Of a DNA stretch of 64,000 nt, positions 25,465-35,892 are shown in pieces. The notes beneath the pieces were generated by a model. That model was not told the origin of the DNA. It ran no database searches and was given only the letters and a program-made list of their open reading frames with translations. The translations under genes and the position numbers were made by a program. The DNA is from Labrys sp. WJW (GTDB taxonomy: Bacteria; Pseudomonadota; Alphaproteobacteria; Rhizobiales; Labraceae), in NCBI RefSeq assembly GCF_001676615.1, contig NZ_LYXZ01000008.1, forward strand, positions 17,907 to 81,906, in the 5' to 3' direction. Position 1 is the stretch's first letter. The number at the start of each line of letters is the position of its first letter.

Positions 25465-25572
25465 GGGGCGCGGACGTCCCCATGACACTCAAGCGAGTGT
25501 CGGACGGTCCGCCCCTGGAAACACCACGCTCGTAAGAGAGGAAGAGCGGACGAGAACGTCCGCGCTCCCAGG
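25465..25572. repeat. Dispersed GCGCGGACGTCC palindromic repeat, copy 1
   Basis: The outer arms GGGGCGCGGACGT and ACGTCCGCGCTCCC face each other across an interior with further short inverted pieces (CACTC-aagc-GAGTG). A second member is at 33556-33642. It fills most of the cobS-cobT spacer. Confidence 0.7.
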
Positions 25573-25584
25573 ATTGACGGCATC

Positions 25585-27474
25585 ATGACCACGACGAACC
25601 GCAAGCCCGGCGAAAAGCCCAAGGACGTTCCCAACGACGCCTTCAAGCGTTCGGTGGCCGGGGCCCTGCGCGCCATCGCCCGCAAGCCGGATCTCGAAGT
25701 GACCTTCGCTTCGGAAAAGCCGATGCTGATGGCCGACAAGGCGCGCCTGGCCGAACCGCCGCGCAAGCTCGATGCCCATGTCGCGGCGATCGTACGTGGG
25801 CAGGCCGATGCGATGGCACTCCGTCTCGCCTGCCATGACCCGGCAGTGCATCGCCGCCACGCCCCGCAGAACGAGCAGGCGCGCAGCGTGTTCGATGCCG
25901 TCGAGCAGGCCCGCTGCGAGTCGATCGGGTCACGCCGCATGGCCGGGGTGGCCAACAACCTCACCGCCATGCTCGAGGACCGCTATTTCCGCGGCGGCAA
26001 ATATGAGGACATCCGTGTCCGCGAGGAAGCCCCGGTCGAGGATGCCCTCGCCTTGATGGTGCGCGAGAAGCTGACCGGCCTCGCCCCGCCCGAGCCGGCC
26101 CGCAAGCTGGTGGACCTGTGGCGCCCGCTGATCGAAGAGAAGGCCGGCAAGGACCTCGCCCGCCTCGACAGCGTGATCGAGAACCAGCGGGCCTTCGCCC
26201 GCGCCATGAACGACCTCCTGACCCATATGGGCTTGTCCGAGGAAGCGCAGGCCGATAGCGACGATTCCGACGATCGCGAGAACGATGCCGAAAGCGAGCA
26301 GGAAGGCGAGAACCAGGAGAACCAGGGCGAGGCCCAGGACGATTCCGAATCCATGAAGCTCGAGGAAACCGAGAGCGAGGACGAGGAATCCCAGGACGGC
26401 GAGACACAGGACGCCGAATCGCCCTCCTCCGACCTGCCGGACGATACCGAGACGGGCGATGCCGAGGAGGCGGCCCAACCCTGGCGGCCGCCCGAGCATC
26501 GCGACAATGAGCGGCGCGCCAGCGACTACAAGGCCTTCACCACCCGCTTCGACGAGATCGTCGAGGCGGCGGATCTGTGCGATCCCGAGGAACTCGATCG
26601 CCTGCGAGCCTATCTCGACAAGCAGCTTTCCAGCCTGTCGGGCGTGGTGGCGCGCCTGGCCAACCGGCTGCAGCGCCGCCTGATGGCGCAACAGAACCGC
26701 TCCTGGGATTTCGATCTCGAGGAAGGCATGCTCGATCCGGCCCGCCTGTCGCGTGTCATCATCGACCCGACTTCCGCGCTCTCCTTCATGCGCGAGCGCG
26801 ACACCGATTTCCGCGACACGGTGGTGACGCTCTTGATCGACAATTCCGGCTCGATGCGCGGACGCCCGATCACGGTGGCCGCGACCTGCGCGGACATTCT
26901 CGCCCGCACGCTGGAACGCTGCGGCGTGCGCGTGGAGATCCTGGGCTTCACCACGAGAGCCTGGAAAGGCGGCCAGTCGCGCGAGAGCTGGCTGCAGGCC
27001 GGCAAACCGGCGTCCCCCGGCCGCCTCAACGACCTCCGGCACATCATCTACAAATCGGCCGACGCGCCCTGGCGCCGGGCTCGCAAGAGCCTCGGTCTGA
27101 TGATGCGCGAAGGGCTGCTCAAGGAGAATATCGACGGCGAAGCGCTGGCCTGGGCGCATCAGCGCCTGCTCGGGCGCTTCGAAAGCCGGCGCATCCTGAT
27201 GGTGATCTCGGACGGCGCTCCGGTCGATGATTCGACCCTGTCGGTCAACACCGGCAATTATCTGGAGCGCCACCTGCGCTGGGTGATCGAGGATATCGAG
27301 ACGCGCTCGCCGGTAGAGCTGATCGCCATCGGCATCGGCCATGACGTCACGCGCTATTACAAGCGCGCCGTCACCATCGTCGATGCCGAGGAACTCGGCG
27401 GCGTCATGACCGACAAGCTCGCCGAACTCTTCGAGGAAACCGGGGCGTCGGGCTCGCGCCGAGCCGCCGCGTGA
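25585..27474 (+). CDS. cobT: Aerobic cobaltochelatase subunit CobT
   Basis: This is the 629-aa partner of CobS in the chelatase chaperone complex. It has an N-terminal helical domain and a very acidic central linker (about residues 225-295, rich in Glu/Asp/Ser/Gln, such as [18 protein letters not shown]). The C-terminal von Willebrand A domain carries a MIDAS motif, [15 protein letters not shown] near residue 413, with downstream [13 protein letters not shown]. This is the expected layout of CobT. Its stop overlaps the GTG start of the rhomboid gene by four bases. Confidence 0.97.
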   Translation: MTTTNRKPGEKPKDVPNDAFKRSVAGALRAIARKPDLEVTFASEKPMLMADKARLAEPPRKLDAHVAAIVRGQADAMALRLACHDPAVHRRHAPQNEQARSVFDAVEQARCESIGSRRMAGVANNLTAMLEDRYFRGGKYEDIRVREEAPVEDALALMVREKLTGLAPPEPARKLVDLWRPLIEEKAGKDLARLDSVIENQRAFARAMNDLLTHMGLSEEAQADSDDSDDRENDAESEQEGENQENQGEAQDDSESMKLEETESEDEESQDGETQDAESPSSDLPDDTETGDAEEAAQPWRPPEHRDNERRASDYKAFTTRFDEIVEAADLCDPEELDRLRAYLDKQLSSLSGVVARLANRLQRRLMAQQNRSWDFDLEEGMLDPARLSRVIIDPTSALSFMRERDTDFRDTVVTLLIDNSGSMRGRPITVAATCADILARTLERCGVRVEILGFTTRAWKGGQSRESWLQAGKPASPGRLNDLRHIIYKSADAPWRRARKSLGLMMREGLLKENIDGEALAWAHQRLLGRFESRRILMVISDGAPVDDSTLSVNTGNYLERHLRWVIEDIETRSPVELIAIGIGHDVTRYYKRAVTIVDAEELGGVMTDKLAELFEETGASGSRRAAA

Positions 27475-28646
27475 GCTCCCGGCAGCCGCCTCTGTGGCAT
27501 CGCGCCCTGTTCGGGCCGATGCCCCTGGCCTACCCCTTGGCGGCGGTCTGCGCCGGCCTCTATTTGGTGGCTGCGCTGTTCACGGCCTGGCTGGCCGGCT
27601 CGCCCGAGAATCTCGCGCGGATCCTCTGGCAGCCTTCGCAGGGGATCCTCTACACGCTCGGCATCGGCGGCCAGGTTCCCTTCACCCAGGGGCGGATATG
27701 GACCTTGTTCACCGCGCCCTATCTGCATGGCAGCCTGCCGCATCTGGCGTTGAACCTGTTCTCGCTGTTTCAGGTCATGCCGATGGTGGAGCGGACCTAT
27801 GGCCGGCTGCGGGCCTTCGTGATCTATGCCATCGGCGGTATTGCCGGGGCCGCCGCCTCGGTGCTGTGGGGCGAGGTGTTTTCCCTCGGTGCCTCCGGAG
27901 CGATCTTCGGGCTGCTCGGTGCCATCGTGTTGTATGGTGCCCGGCGCGGCGACGCCTTCGGCCGGGCCCTGATGACCAACGCCGCCTTCTGGGCCGGCCT
28001 CAACTTCCTCTACGGGCTCCTCAATCCCGGCATCAGCAATGCAGGCCATTTTGGCGGCTTCCTCGGCGGCCTGGCCGCCGCCGTGCTCATCACCCGTCGT
28101 ATCGGTCCCTTCCAGGAACCCCGTCGTCTTGCCTTCACGCTTGCCAGCCTGGCGTTGCTCGCCCTGGCCTTCGGCCTTGGCAACACGACCTCCCGGGTCT
28201 GGCAGTTCAGCACGAATGACCAGAACGCCGCGACGAAAAGCGTCGAGGACCTCCAGGACCAAGCCGACGCGGTTCTTGCCGTCGACCCGAACAATGCGGA
28301 TGCCCGCCTGCTGCGTGCCCTCGTGCTGGCCCAGCGCGACGACTATGAGGGCGCTCTCCGGGAAGTGGATCTCGCCATCAAGGGCGGACGCAACGACGCC
28401 GTGACGCTCAACCTGCGGGCCTGGTCCCTGTTCAAGCTCGGCCGCGCCGAAGAGGGACTGGCGGATGCCGAGGCCGCGGTCAAGGCGGCGCCTGACGAAG
28501 GCGCCATCCTCGACACCCGCGCCCATATCTACGAAGCCTTGGGCCGGCGCGAGGAGGCGATCGCGGACTACAAGGCTGCCCTGCGCCTGATCCCGAACGA
28601 ACCTGAAACCCAGGCGGGCCTGAAACGGCTGACAGGCGGAGATTGA
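27471..28646 (+). CDS. Rhomboid family intramembrane serine protease with C-terminal TPRs
   Basis: This 391-aa protein fuses a rhomboid protease domain to TPR-like repeats. The catalytic serine is in [16 protein letters not shown] near residue 143 and the partner histidine in [16 protein letters not shown] near 190. [19 protein letters not shown] fits the conserved histidine/asparagine helix. After a last hydrophobic segment, residues 245-390 contain helix pairs typical of TPRs ([43 protein letters not shown]). It starts with GTG overlapping the cobT stop and so is probably translated with it. The substrate is unknown. Confidence 0.92.
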   Translation: MSSRQPPLWHRALFGPMPLAYPLAAVCAGLYLVAALFTAWLAGSPENLARILWQPSQGILYTLGIGGQVPFTQGRIWTLFTAPYLHGSLPHLALNLFSLFQVMPMVERTYGRLRAFVIYAIGGIAGAAASVLWGEVFSLGASGAIFGLLGAIVLYGARRGDAFGRALMTNAAFWAGLNFLYGLLNPGISNAGHFGGFLGGLAAAVLITRRIGPFQEPRRLAFTLASLALLALAFGLGNTTSRVWQFSTNDQNAATKSVEDLQDQADAVLAVDPNNADARLLRALVLAQRDDYEGALREVDLAIKGGRNDAVTLNLRAWSLFKLGRAEEGLADAEAAVKAAPDEGAILDTRAHIYEALGRREEAIADYKAALRLIPNEPETQAGLKRLTGGD

Positions 28647-28693
28647 GGGCGGAACGCCCTGGCCGGCGTCCCACCCTTGCCTGATCCCGCTGC

Positions 28694-29443
28694 CTATCGG
28701 ACGCCGCCGGAGACCGCCAGCACCTCGCCGGTCAGCCAGCCGGATTCGCCCGAGGCCAGGAAGACCGCGACGGGCGCGATGTCCTCGGGCTGGCCGATGC
28801 GTCCCAGCGGAGTCTGGGCCACGGTCTGGGTTTCCAGGTCGCCGCCGATGAAGCCGGCGGCGTGCACGCCCTCCGTCTCCACCATGCCGGGGTTGATCGA
28901 ATTCACCCGGATCTTCCTGGGGCCGAGTTCCTTGGCCAGCACCCGGGTGATCGAGGTCACCGCCCCCTTGGTGGCGGTGTAGACCGATGTGGCCGGGAAA
29001 TTCACGTCGGTCGCAACCGAGCCGATATTGATGATGCTGCCGCCCTCGGGGCCGAAATGCTTCTCCGCCTCCTGGCTGGCCAGCAGCAGCCCGAGCACAT
29101 TGGTGTTGAACTGGCGATGGAACTCGGCTTCCGTCACCTCTTCGAGCGGTGCGAAGGCATAAACGCCGGCATTGTTCACCAGGACGTCGAGCCGGCCATA
29201 GGCCTTCTCGGCCTCGACGAAGATGGCCTTCACCTCTTCCGCCTTGGAGACGTCGCCCTTGACGGCGATCGCCTTGCCGCCCTTGGCGGTGATCTCGGCG
29301 ACGACTTTCTCGGCTCCATCCCGGCTCGAGGCATAATTCACCACGACGGCGGCGCCTTCGGCCGCCAGGCTTTTCGCAATACCCGCGCCGATGCCCTTAG
29401 AGGCACCGGTAACCACGGCGACCTTACCTGCCAATCTGCTCAT
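28694..29443 (-). CDS. SDR family oxidoreductase
   Basis: This 249-aa classical short-chain dehydrogenase/reductase has the cofactor motif VVTGASKGIGAGIAKSLA at the N-terminus, DVLVNNAGVYAF near residue 85, the catalytic Ser of INIGSVATD and the YTATK tetrad portion near 150, and the C-terminal ASGESGWLTGEVLAVSGG. FabG- and glucose-1-dehydrogenase-like members share this layout, so the substrate cannot be named. The Asn following the second beta strand (VVVNYASSRDGAE) favours NADP(H). The ArsR-type regulator gene lies 145 bp upstream in the same direction. Confidence 0.93.
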   Translation of the reverse strand: MSRLAGKVAVVTGASKGIGAGIAKSLAAEGAAVVVNYASSRDGAEKVVAEITAKGGKAIAVKGDVSKAEEVKAIFVEAEKAYGRLDVLVNNAGVYAFAPLEEVTEAEFHRQFNTNVLGLLLASQEAEKHFGPEGGSIINIGSVATDVNFPATSVYTATKGAVTSITRVLAKELGPRKIRVNSINPGMVETEGVHAAGFIGGDLETQTVAQTPLGRIGQPEDIAPVAVFLASGESGWLTGEVLAVSGGVR

Positions 29444-29472
29444 CGAATATCTCTTGGTTCGAGTGACAATGA

Positions 29473-29496
29473 TTCGATAGTTAGATAATCATCGAA
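29473..29496. promoter_or_regulatory. Possible operator upstream of the SDR gene
   Basis: TTCGAT and ATCGAA, six-base arms 12 bases apart, lie about 30 bp before the SDR start in a locally AT-rich stretch. This is a plausible site for the ArsR-type regulator encoded next to it. No experimental support is implied. Confidence 0.35.
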
Positions 29497-29588
29497 ATGA
29501 AACAAGAGCGGGTGATGGAAAATTTTGCGAGCAGGCCGGAGGAGGAAGGTGCTTATGGACGTTCGACGGTGCCGCCCCTCATCCTGCC

Positions 29589-29882
29589 CTACAGGCTGGC
29601 CAGTTCGCGCAGATAGGCATCCAGCGTCTCGCGTTGGAGCACGAGCGTGGCGAACTTGCCCTCGCGCACGATCTCGATGAGCCCGGCATTCTCAAGCTCC
29701 TTCATATGATGGGACAAGGTCGCCGGCGTGACCTCATGCTTCTGCTGCATGCAGGCGCAGGCCATCGAGCCGCCTTGCGCAGCGATTTCCTTGAGGATCT
29801 GAAAGCGCCGCGGCTCGGCCAGCGCCCTGGCGATCAGGGTGCATTGGCGCTCCGTCAGCGAAACTGGCGCGGTCATCGTCAT
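29589..29882 (-). CDS. ArsR-family winged-helix transcriptional regulator
   Basis: This 97-aa regulator has the ArsR/SmtB helix-turn-helix: [19 protein letters not shown], then [31 protein letters not shown]. It contains two cysteines (ACACMQQ near residue 42) close to the position of the ELCVC metal-sensing motif of ArsR repressors, though not in that form, so metal or redox sensing is possible but uncertain. ATG at 29882 is chosen; a second ATG six bases later is equally possible. It probably controls the adjacent SDR gene. It is divergent from the FtsX-type permease gene. Confidence 0.9.
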   Translation of the reverse strand: MTMTAPVSLTERQCTLIARALAEPRRFQILKEIAAQGGSMACACMQQKHEVTPATLSHHMKELENAGLIEIVREGKFATLVLQRETLDAYLRELASL

Positions 29883-30003
29883 GATGGAGCCTATATCATG
29901 TCTGTCACGGGCTCGCGCAATATCGTGGTGCGCGGCTTGCGGTAAGCGGAGCGCACCCCCACTTTGCCTTGATTCGGCCTTGTCCATCCGCTCAACATCA
30001 CCG

Positions 30004-32541
30004 ATGTTCCTCGCTTCGCTTCCCCTTCCCCTGCGCTTTGCCCTGCGTGAATTGCGCGCCGGCATCCGCGGTTTCGGTATTTTCCTTGCCTGCCTCGCTC
30101 TCGGCGTGATGGCGATCGCCGGGGTCGACGCCATCTCCAGCGCCCTGTCGGACGGGCTGCGCAGCCAGGGTCGGGTGATCAATGGCGGAGACATCGAGTT
30201 CACGCTGGTGGGGCGCGAAGCCAGTCCCGAGGAGCTCGCCTTCATCGGACAGCAGGGGCGGCTCTCTGTCGCCGCAAGCACAAGGGCGATGGCGCGCACA
30301 CCGGACGGCCAGACCGCCCTGGTCGAAATCAAGGCGGTCGACCAGGCCTATCCCCTGCTCGGCACGGTGGAGTTCGGCAAGGGCCAGGCCCTGTCCGCCA
30401 CCATCGGCGGCCAGGGCAGCCGGGCCGATGCGGCAGCCGACGCCGCCCTGTTCGCCCGGCTCGGCCTGCAACCCGGCGCCGCCGTCACCATCGGCAACCT
30501 GACGGTTAGCCTGGTCGATCGCCTCGTCGGCGAGCCGGACAAGATCGCCGGCGGCATTTCCTTCGGGCCTCGCCTGATGATCACCCTGAACGCGCTGCGC
30601 GAGAGCGGGCTGATCCAGCCGGGCTCCCTGATCCGCTGGCGCTATCGCCTGGTACTGCCGCCGAATGTTTCGCCGGATGCCGTTCGCCAGAAAGCGAACG
30701 AGGCCTTTCCCCAGGCCGGCTGGGAGGTCCGCACCCGCGACGACGCCTCCCCGGAGCTTCGGCGTGGCATCGAGCGCTTCACCATGTTCATCACGCTGGT
30801 CGGGCTGACGGCCCTGCTCGTCGGCGGCGTCGGTGTCGCCAATGCCGTCAGGGCCTTCGTCGAACGCCAGCGCGACAGCATCGCCACGCTGAAGACGCTG
30901 GGAGCCGGAGCCAACCTCGTCACCGGCATCTATCTCACCCAGACCCTGCTGCTGGCCTCTCTCGGCATCGTCATCGGTCTTGTCGCCGGCGCCGCCCTGC
31001 CCTTCATCCTGGCCTATGGCTTTGCTGACTATCTGCCGCTGCCGATCACGCCGGTGCTCAATCCGGCCGGGCTCGCGCTCGCTGCCCTCTACGGTCTGCT
31101 GACTGCCCTCGCCTTCTCTCTGCTGCCCCTGGGGCGGGCCCGGGACATCTCCGTATCGGCCCTGTTCCGCGATGCCATCGCCCCGACACGGCGCTGGCCG
31201 GCCCCCATCGTGCTCACCCTTGCCGGCCTGGCCGTCGCCGCCCTGGTCGCCCTGGCGGTGTTCTTCGCCGCCGACCGCAAGGTGGCCCTGGTCTATGTCG
31301 GCTCCGCGCTCGGCGCCTTCATCCTCCTGCGCGTGGTGGCAAGCCTGCTGATGGCGCTCGCCCGCCGGCTGCCCCGCCCGCACTCCACGCCGCTGCGTCT
31401 GGCCGTTACCAATATCCACCGTCCCGGCGCCGCCACCCCCTCGGTGGTGCTCTCGCTCGGCCTGGGGCTCTGCCTGCTGGTGGCCCTGACGCTGGTCGAC
31501 GGCAATATCCGCCACCAGCTTTCCGCCGCCATTCCCGACAAGGCGCCGAGTTTCTTCTTCGTCGACATTCGCCGCGCCGACGCGCCCCGCTTCGACGCCT
31601 TCCTCAAGCAGGCCGCCCCGCAGGCGACCAGCGAGCGCGTACCGATGCTGCGCGGCCGCATCGTCAGCGTGAAGGACGTGCCGGCGGATAAGATCAAGCC
31701 ATCCCCGAACATCGCCTGGGTGCTGAGCGGAGATCGCGGGGTCACCTTCACCGACGCGGTGCCGGCCGGCTCACGCGTGGTCGAGGGCCAGTGGTGGGGT
31801 CCCGATTATACCGGCCCGCCCTTGGTCTCCCTGGAGCAGGAGGTCGCACATGGTCTCGGCCTCAAGGTCGGCGACGCCATCACCGTCAACGTACTCGGCC
31901 GCAACATCACCGCCAAGGTCGGAGCCCTGCGCAAGCTCGAATGGCAGAATTTCGGCATCAATTTCGTACTGGTCTATTCACCGAACACCTTCAAGGGCGC
32001 GCCGGTGACGGACATCGCCACCCTCACCTTCCCGCATGGGGCCGACGATGCCGTCGAACTCGGCCTGCTCAAGCAGGTGGCCGACGCCTTCCCGATGGTG
32101 ACCGCCGTGCGCATCAAGGATGCGCTGCAGAGCTTCGCCGATCTCGCCGGCCAGCTCGCCATGGCGATCCGGGCCGCCGCCGCCATCGCCCTCGTCGCCT
32201 CGATCCTGGTGCTGGCGGGCGCGCTGGCCGCCGGGCAGAGCAGCCGGCTCTACGACGCCGTCATCCTCAAGGTGCTGGGCGCCACGCGCGGGCGCATCCT
32301 CTTCGCCTTCATCCTCGAATACGGGCTGCTGGGCCTCGCCACCGCCCTGTTCGGCGTGGTCGCCGGTACCGCTTGCGCCTGGCTGATCGTCACCTATCTG
32401 ATGAATTTCAGCTTCACCTTCCTGGCCGGGCCGGCTTTCGGGGCTGCCTTCGGCGCCCTGGCGCTGACCATCCTGTTCGGCCTTGCGGGTACCTGGCGCA
32501 TCCTGCGCCAGAAACCGGCCTCGCATCTGCGAAGCCTGTAG
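30004..32541 (+). CDS. FtsX-type ABC transporter permease (YbbP-like)
   Basis: This 845-aa inner-membrane protein has the duplicated MacB/FtsX permease layout: an N-terminal helix ([20 protein letters not shown]), a large periplasmic domain, three helices near residues 262-400 ([23 protein letters not shown] with the following [15 protein letters not shown]), a second periplasmic domain and the final helices ([20 protein letters not shown]). YbbP-type permeases work with a YbbA-like ATPase usually encoded next door. None is found on either side here, so the ATPase must be elsewhere. Related systems act in extrusion or lipoprotein handling. The ATG at 30004 starts just before the first basic/hydrophobic stretch. 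Confidence 0.92.
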   Translation: MFLASLPLPLRFALRELRAGIRGFGIFLACLALGVMAIAGVDAISSALSDGLRSQGRVINGGDIEFTLVGREASPEELAFIGQQGRLSVAASTRAMARTPDGQTALVEIKAVDQAYPLLGTVEFGKGQALSATIGGQGSRADAAADAALFARLGLQPGAAVTIGNLTVSLVDRLVGEPDKIAGGISFGPRLMITLNALRESGLIQPGSLIRWRYRLVLPPNVSPDAVRQKANEAFPQAGWEVRTRDDASPELRRGIERFTMFITLVGLTALLVGGVGVANAVRAFVERQRDSIATLKTLGAGANLVTGIYLTQTLLLASLGIVIGLVAGAALPFILAYGFADYLPLPITPVLNPAGLALAALYGLLTALAFSLLPLGRARDISVSALFRDAIAPTRRWPAPIVLTLAGLAVAALVALAVFFAADRKVALVYVGSALGAFILLRVVASLLMALARRLPRPHSTPLRLAVTNIHRPGAATPSVVLSLGLGLCLLVALTLVDGNIRHQLSAAIPDKAPSFFFVDIRRADAPRFDAFLKQAAPQATSERVPMLRGRIVSVKDVPADKIKPSPNIAWVLSGDRGVTFTDAVPAGSRVVEGQWWGPDYTGPPLVSLEQEVAHGLGLKVGDAITVNVLGRNITAKVGALRKLEWQNFGINFVLVYSPNTFKGAPVTDIATLTFPHGADDAVELGLLKQVADAFPMVTAVRIKDALQSFADLAGQLAMAIRAAAAIALVASILVLAGALAAGQSSRLYDAVILKVLGATRGRILFAFILEYGLLGLATALFGVVAGTACAWLIVTYLMNFSFTFLAGPAFGAAFGALALTILFGLAGTWRILRQKPASHLRSL

Positions 32542-32717
32542 GCCCGGATGGCAGGTGCTTGAAATGACAAGCGTTTCAGCCGAAGTTCAGGCGATGAAGA
32601 TCGACCACCCCACGGTGGCATGCCGGCAACATTGCAAGCAATTCACTTAACTGTTTCAATGGAAAGCACTACATAAGAGCAAGCTTTTTGCGGCATGTGC
32701 CGCATCTGGAGAGACAC

Positions 32718-33494
32718 ATGGCTTTCAATGATCCTCGTTTCTCGGCCGGCACCGTCTCCGACGTCCGCGCCGGAGCACCGGCGATCGATCAGGGCCTGCG
32801 CGCATTCATGCTCGCGGTCTACAACCACATGACCTTGGGCGTGGCCATTACCGGCCTGGTGGCGCTCGGCGCCTACATGGCCTCGGGGATCGTGGTCAAC
32901 GAGGCGGGCAAGATCGTCGAGCTGAACTCGTTCGGCATGTTCCTGTTCAACTCCCCCTTCAAGTGGGTCGTCGCATTCGCCCCCCTTGGCATGGTGTTCT
33001 GGATGAACATGGGGACGGAAGGTCGCTCGGTTCAAACCACGCGCGTTCTGTTCTACGTGTTCTCGGCCCTCATGGGCCTGTCACTGTCGACGATCTTCCT
33101 CGTCTACACGCATGGCTCGATTGCTCGCGTCTTCTTCATCTCGGCCGCCAGCTTCGGTGCCCTGAGCCTCTACGGCTACACCACCAAGCGTAACCTCTCG
33201 GCCTTCGGCGCCTTCCTGATGATGGGCTTGGTCGGCCTGCTGCTTGCCAGCCTGGTCAACCTGTTCTTCCCCTCGGGCATGCTGACCTTCATGATCAGCG
33301 TCGCCGGCGTCGGCATCTTCGCAGGCCTGACCGCCTACGACACCCAGATGCTGAAGTCGCTCTATGTGGAGAATGCGCACAGCTTCAGCCGCGACGAGGG
33401 CGAGAAGCTCGCCGTCCATGGCGCGCTGACGCTCTATCTCGACTTCATCAACCTCTTCATCATGCTGCTGCGCCTGCTCGGCGACCGCCGCTGA
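32718..33494 (+). CDS. Bax inhibitor-1 (BI-1/YccA) family membrane protein
   Basis: This 258-aa protein has seven predicted transmembrane helices, and the family's C-terminal half is clear: FFISAASFGALSLYGYTTKRNLSAFGAFLMMG, GIFAGLTAYDTQMLK and a final helix FINLFIMLLRLLGDRR. The bacterial family includes YccA, an FtsH modulator, and BsYetJ, a pH-sensitive calcium leak channel. The aspartates of the conserved AYDTQ region and the C-terminal LYLDFINLF are present. The ATG is preceded by GGAGAGAC. It is transcribed alone and closed by a strong terminator. Confidence 0.95.
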   Translation: MAFNDPRFSAGTVSDVRAGAPAIDQGLRAFMLAVYNHMTLGVAITGLVALGAYMASGIVVNEAGKIVELNSFGMFLFNSPFKWVVAFAPLGMVFWMNMGTEGRSVQTTRVLFYVFSALMGLSLSTIFLVYTHGSIARVFFISAASFGALSLYGYTTKRNLSAFGAFLMMGLVGLLLASLVNLFFPSGMLTFMISVAGVGIFAGLTAYDTQMLKSLYVENAHSFSRDEGEKLAVHGALTLYLDFINLFIMLLRLLGDRR

Positions 33495-33522
33495 TCCCTG
33501 AAGAGCTTCTTGACGCATTGCG

Positions 33523-33555
33523 CCGGCCGGGGTTTCCCCGGCCGGTTTTGTTTTT
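33523..33555 (+). terminator. Rho-independent terminator after the BI-1 gene
   Basis: The ten-bp stem CCGGCCGGGG-ttt-CCCCGGCCGG is followed by TTTTGTTTTT, 28 bp after the stop codon. A textbook intrinsic terminator. Confidence 0.95.
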
Positions 33556-33642
33556 AGGAGCCCGGACATCTTGTCCGCACTATCTCTGGGCCGAAGCGAG
33601 CTTGGGGAGGAGGAGCGGCCAGGATGTCCGCGCTCCGTGAAA
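33556..33642. repeat. Dispersed GCGCGGACGTCC palindromic repeat, copy 2
   Basis: The arms GGAGCCCGGACATC and GATGTCCGCGCTCC face each other around an interior with AGCGAGCTTGGGGAGGAGGAGCG-type sequence. It is related to the element at 25465-25572 and lies between convergent genes (BI-1 and the acyl-CoA synthetase). Confidence 0.7.
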
Positions 33643-33645
33643 GCC

Positions 33646-35265
33646 TCAGTCGAGCTCGCGCAGGGCCCGGCGGATGATCTTGCCGGACGAGGTCAGCGGC
33701 AGGGCGTCGACATAGGCGATCACGCGCGGATATTCGTGGGCGGACAGGCGTTCGCGCACGAAGAGCTGCAGGTCGGCGGTCATGGCGTCCGATGCCGTGA
33801 AGCCCGGCTTGAGCACCACGAAGGCCTTGACGATCTCGGTCCGCAAGGTGTCGGGCATGCCGACGACCGCCGCCATCGCGACGGCGGCATGGCGCATCAG
33901 GCAGTCCTCGATCTCACCAGGGCCGATGCGATAGCCGGCCGAGGTGATGATGTCGTCGCCACGGCCGACGAAATGCACATAGCCGTCGATGTCGCGGCGC
34001 GCCTTGTCGCCGGTCATCAGCCAGCCGTCGCGGAATTTCGCGGTGGTGGCGGTGGCGTTGCCCCAATAGCCCAGGAACATCACCGGATCGGGCGCGCGCA
34101 CCGCAATCTCGCCGATCTCGTCAATCGGGCTTTCCTGCCCCTCTTCGTCGACCACCGCCACGCGATGGCCGGGCACGGCCTTGCCGATGGCGCCGGGCCT
34201 GGAAACCCCGAGTTCGTGGCAGGAGCCGAGCACGAGATTGCATTCGGTCTGGCCGTAGAGCTCGTTCACCGGGAAGCCGAAGGCCGCTTCGGCCCAGGCA
34301 TAGGTGCCCGGCCCCAGCGTCTCGCCGGCCGACATGATCGAGCGCAGATGGGTACGGTAGACCTGGCCGTGCTGATGCGCCGCCTGCAGCATGCGCAGGG
34401 CCGTGGGCGGCAGGAAGGCATTGCGGATCTTGAAGTCCCACAGCAGTCCCAGCACCTCGTCCACCGAGAACTTGGCATGGAGACCTGCCACCACGGGCAC
34501 GCCCAGCGCCAGACTGGGCAGCAGCACGTTGAGCAGGCCGCCCGCCCAGGCCCAATCGGCCGGCGTCCACATCACGTCGTCGGGCTGGCCCAGCCCTGGA
34601 TGGGCGAAGCGCAGGCCGGGAATGTGACCGAGCACCACGCGATGGCCATGCACGGCACCCTTGGGTTGGCCGGTGGTACCGGAGGTGTAGATCATCATGG
34701 CCGGATCGTCGGGCGTCGAGGCGATCGGCGCCAGCTCCCCCTTGGCTCCGGCGATCAGACGATGGAAGTCGAGCGCCCCTCCGCCGGCGCCGTCGACGCT
34801 GATCACCGTCTCCAGGTCGGGCAGCCTGGCCTCGATCTCCCCGAGCTTGGCGAGCCCGCTTTCGTCGAGCAGCACGGCCTTGGCCCCGGAATCGCGCAGA
34901 CGGAAGCTCAGTGCATCCGGGCCGAACAACACGGCGAGCGGCAGGGAGATGGCACCGAGCTTGGCGACGGCGAGGTGGGCGATCACCACCGCCGGCGATT
35001 GCGGCAGCAGGATCGCGACGCGGTCGCCCTTGCGGATACCCAGACGTTTCAGCGCCAAAGCGAAGCGGTCGGAGGCCTCGCGCAAGGCGCCATAGCTGAT
35101 GTGCTCGCTGCCGCCGCCGGGAAGCCGGCGCAGGATGGCGAGCCGGTCCGGTTCGCGCCGGGCCCAGACGTCGCAGACATCCACCCCGATATTGTAGCGA
35201 GCCGGCAGCTCCCAGCGAAAATCGCGCGCGGCGATGTCGTAGTCTTGCTTGTCCAGCTCGTTCAT
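33646..35265 (-). CDS. AMP-binding acyl-CoA synthetase (acetyl/medium-chain type)
   Basis: This 539-aa ANL-superfamily enzyme activates a carboxylic acid to acyl-AMP and then the CoA thioester. The P-loop-like motif is MMIYTSGTTGQPKGAVHGH near residue 190. NELYGQTECNLV (A5) is near 330, GWLMTGDKARRDIDGYVHFVGRGDDIITSAGYRIGP (A7-A8 hinge) near 415, and the A10 catalytic lysine sits in LTSSGKIIRRALREL at the C-terminus. WTPADWAWAGGLLNVLLPSL resembles the acetyl-CoA synthetase/MACS subgroup. The substrate cannot be named. The CAP-domain lipoprotein gene lies only seven bases upstream. Confidence 0.93.
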   Translation of the reverse strand: MNELDKQDYDIAARDFRWELPARYNIGVDVCDVWARREPDRLAILRRLPGGGSEHISYGALREASDRFALALKRLGIRKGDRVAILLPQSPAVVIAHLAVAKLGAISLPLAVLFGPDALSFRLRDSGAKAVLLDESGLAKLGEIEARLPDLETVISVDGAGGGALDFHRLIAGAKGELAPIASTPDDPAMMIYTSGTTGQPKGAVHGHRVVLGHIPGLRFAHPGLGQPDDVMWTPADWAWAGGLLNVLLPSLALGVPVVAGLHAKFSVDEVLGLLWDFKIRNAFLPPTALRMLQAAHQHGQVYRTHLRSIMSAGETLGPGTYAWAEAAFGFPVNELYGQTECNLVLGSCHELGVSRPGAIGKAVPGHRVAVVDEEGQESPIDEIGEIAVRAPDPVMFLGYWGNATATTAKFRDGWLMTGDKARRDIDGYVHFVGRGDDIITSAGYRIGPGEIEDCLMRHAAVAMAAVVGMPDTLRTEIVKAFVVLKPGFTASDAMTADLQLFVRERLSAHEYPRVIAYVDALPLTSSGKIIRRALRELD

Positions 35266-35272
35266 GCCGCAC

Positions 35273-35878
35273 TCACCCCCCGAACAGGCCGCCGAAGAGG
35301 CCTCCGGAGCTTTTCACGCGCGTAGGCCGGCGTACCACGCGCACCACCGGACCGGCCCCGAAGGCCTGCGCCTCCTCCGGCCGGCTGGGTTCACCAGCCA
35401 CCGCCATCGCCCAATAGACCCGCTCGCCGGCCCTGGCAATGGCGATACCAAAGCGGGTGGCGCCTGGCATCAGCAGATTCTCGTCATGCTCGGGCGAGTT
35501 CTTCCACTGCTTCATGGCGTCGAGATCGGTGTAGGTGCCGTAGGAGACATTCTCGCCGATCTTGGAATCGTCCAGCCCGGCCGATTTGACGCGGGAGGAG
35601 AAGCTGCCGCCGATCGAATGGGAGAGCTGGTTGGCCGAAGCCATGGCATTGGCCTGGTTCTGGGCGAAGGACGTCAGGCGCGAATCGAGCGCCACCGCGG
35701 TGAGGCCCTTGCTCTGGCGGTACTGGGTCAGCCAGTCCCGGGCCTGGGCCGGATTAAAGGATACGGGCCGGCGTTGATAGGAAACGGCTTCGGGCTTTTG
35801 CGTGAGGGCGCAGCCGCCCAATCCAAAGGTAACACCCAAGACAAGAAAAGCGGCCGCAGCCACCCTCATGCGCGACAT
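35273..35878 (-). CDS. CAP/SCP-domain lipoprotein
   Basis: This 201-aa envelope protein has a lipoprotein signal peptide ending in a lipobox (GVTFGLGGC, lipidated Cys about residue 23). A CAP (SCP/PR-1) domain follows: LTQYRQSKGLTAVALDSRLTSFAQNQANAMA, then LSHSIGG, IGENVSYG, MKQWKNSPEHDENLLMPGATRFGIAIA. The His and Glu of the CAP pocket are present. The tail is Gly/Phe-rich (GGLFGGLFGG). ATG at 35878 is favoured by GGAG seven bases upstream; a GTG at 35890 would add four residues. It begins 14 bp after the MscS gene ends. The biochemical role of bacterial CAP proteins is unclear. Confidence 0.92.
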   Translation of the reverse strand: MSRMRVAAAAFLVLGVTFGLGGCALTQKPEAVSYQRRPVSFNPAQARDWLTQYRQSKGLTAVALDSRLTSFAQNQANAMASANQLSHSIGGSFSSRVKSAGLDDSKIGENVSYGTYTDLDAMKQWKNSPEHDENLLMPGATRFGIAIARAGERVYWAMAVAGEPSRPEEAQAFGAGPVVRVVRRPTRVKSSGGLFGGLFGG

Positions 35879-35892
35879 CGAGTTCTCCACGG

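Noticed and set aside
28646..28660. AGGGCG-gaa-CGCCCT hairpin between the rhomboid and SDR genes as a terminator
   Set aside because: The stem is only six base pairs, partly overlaps the stop codon and has no T-run.
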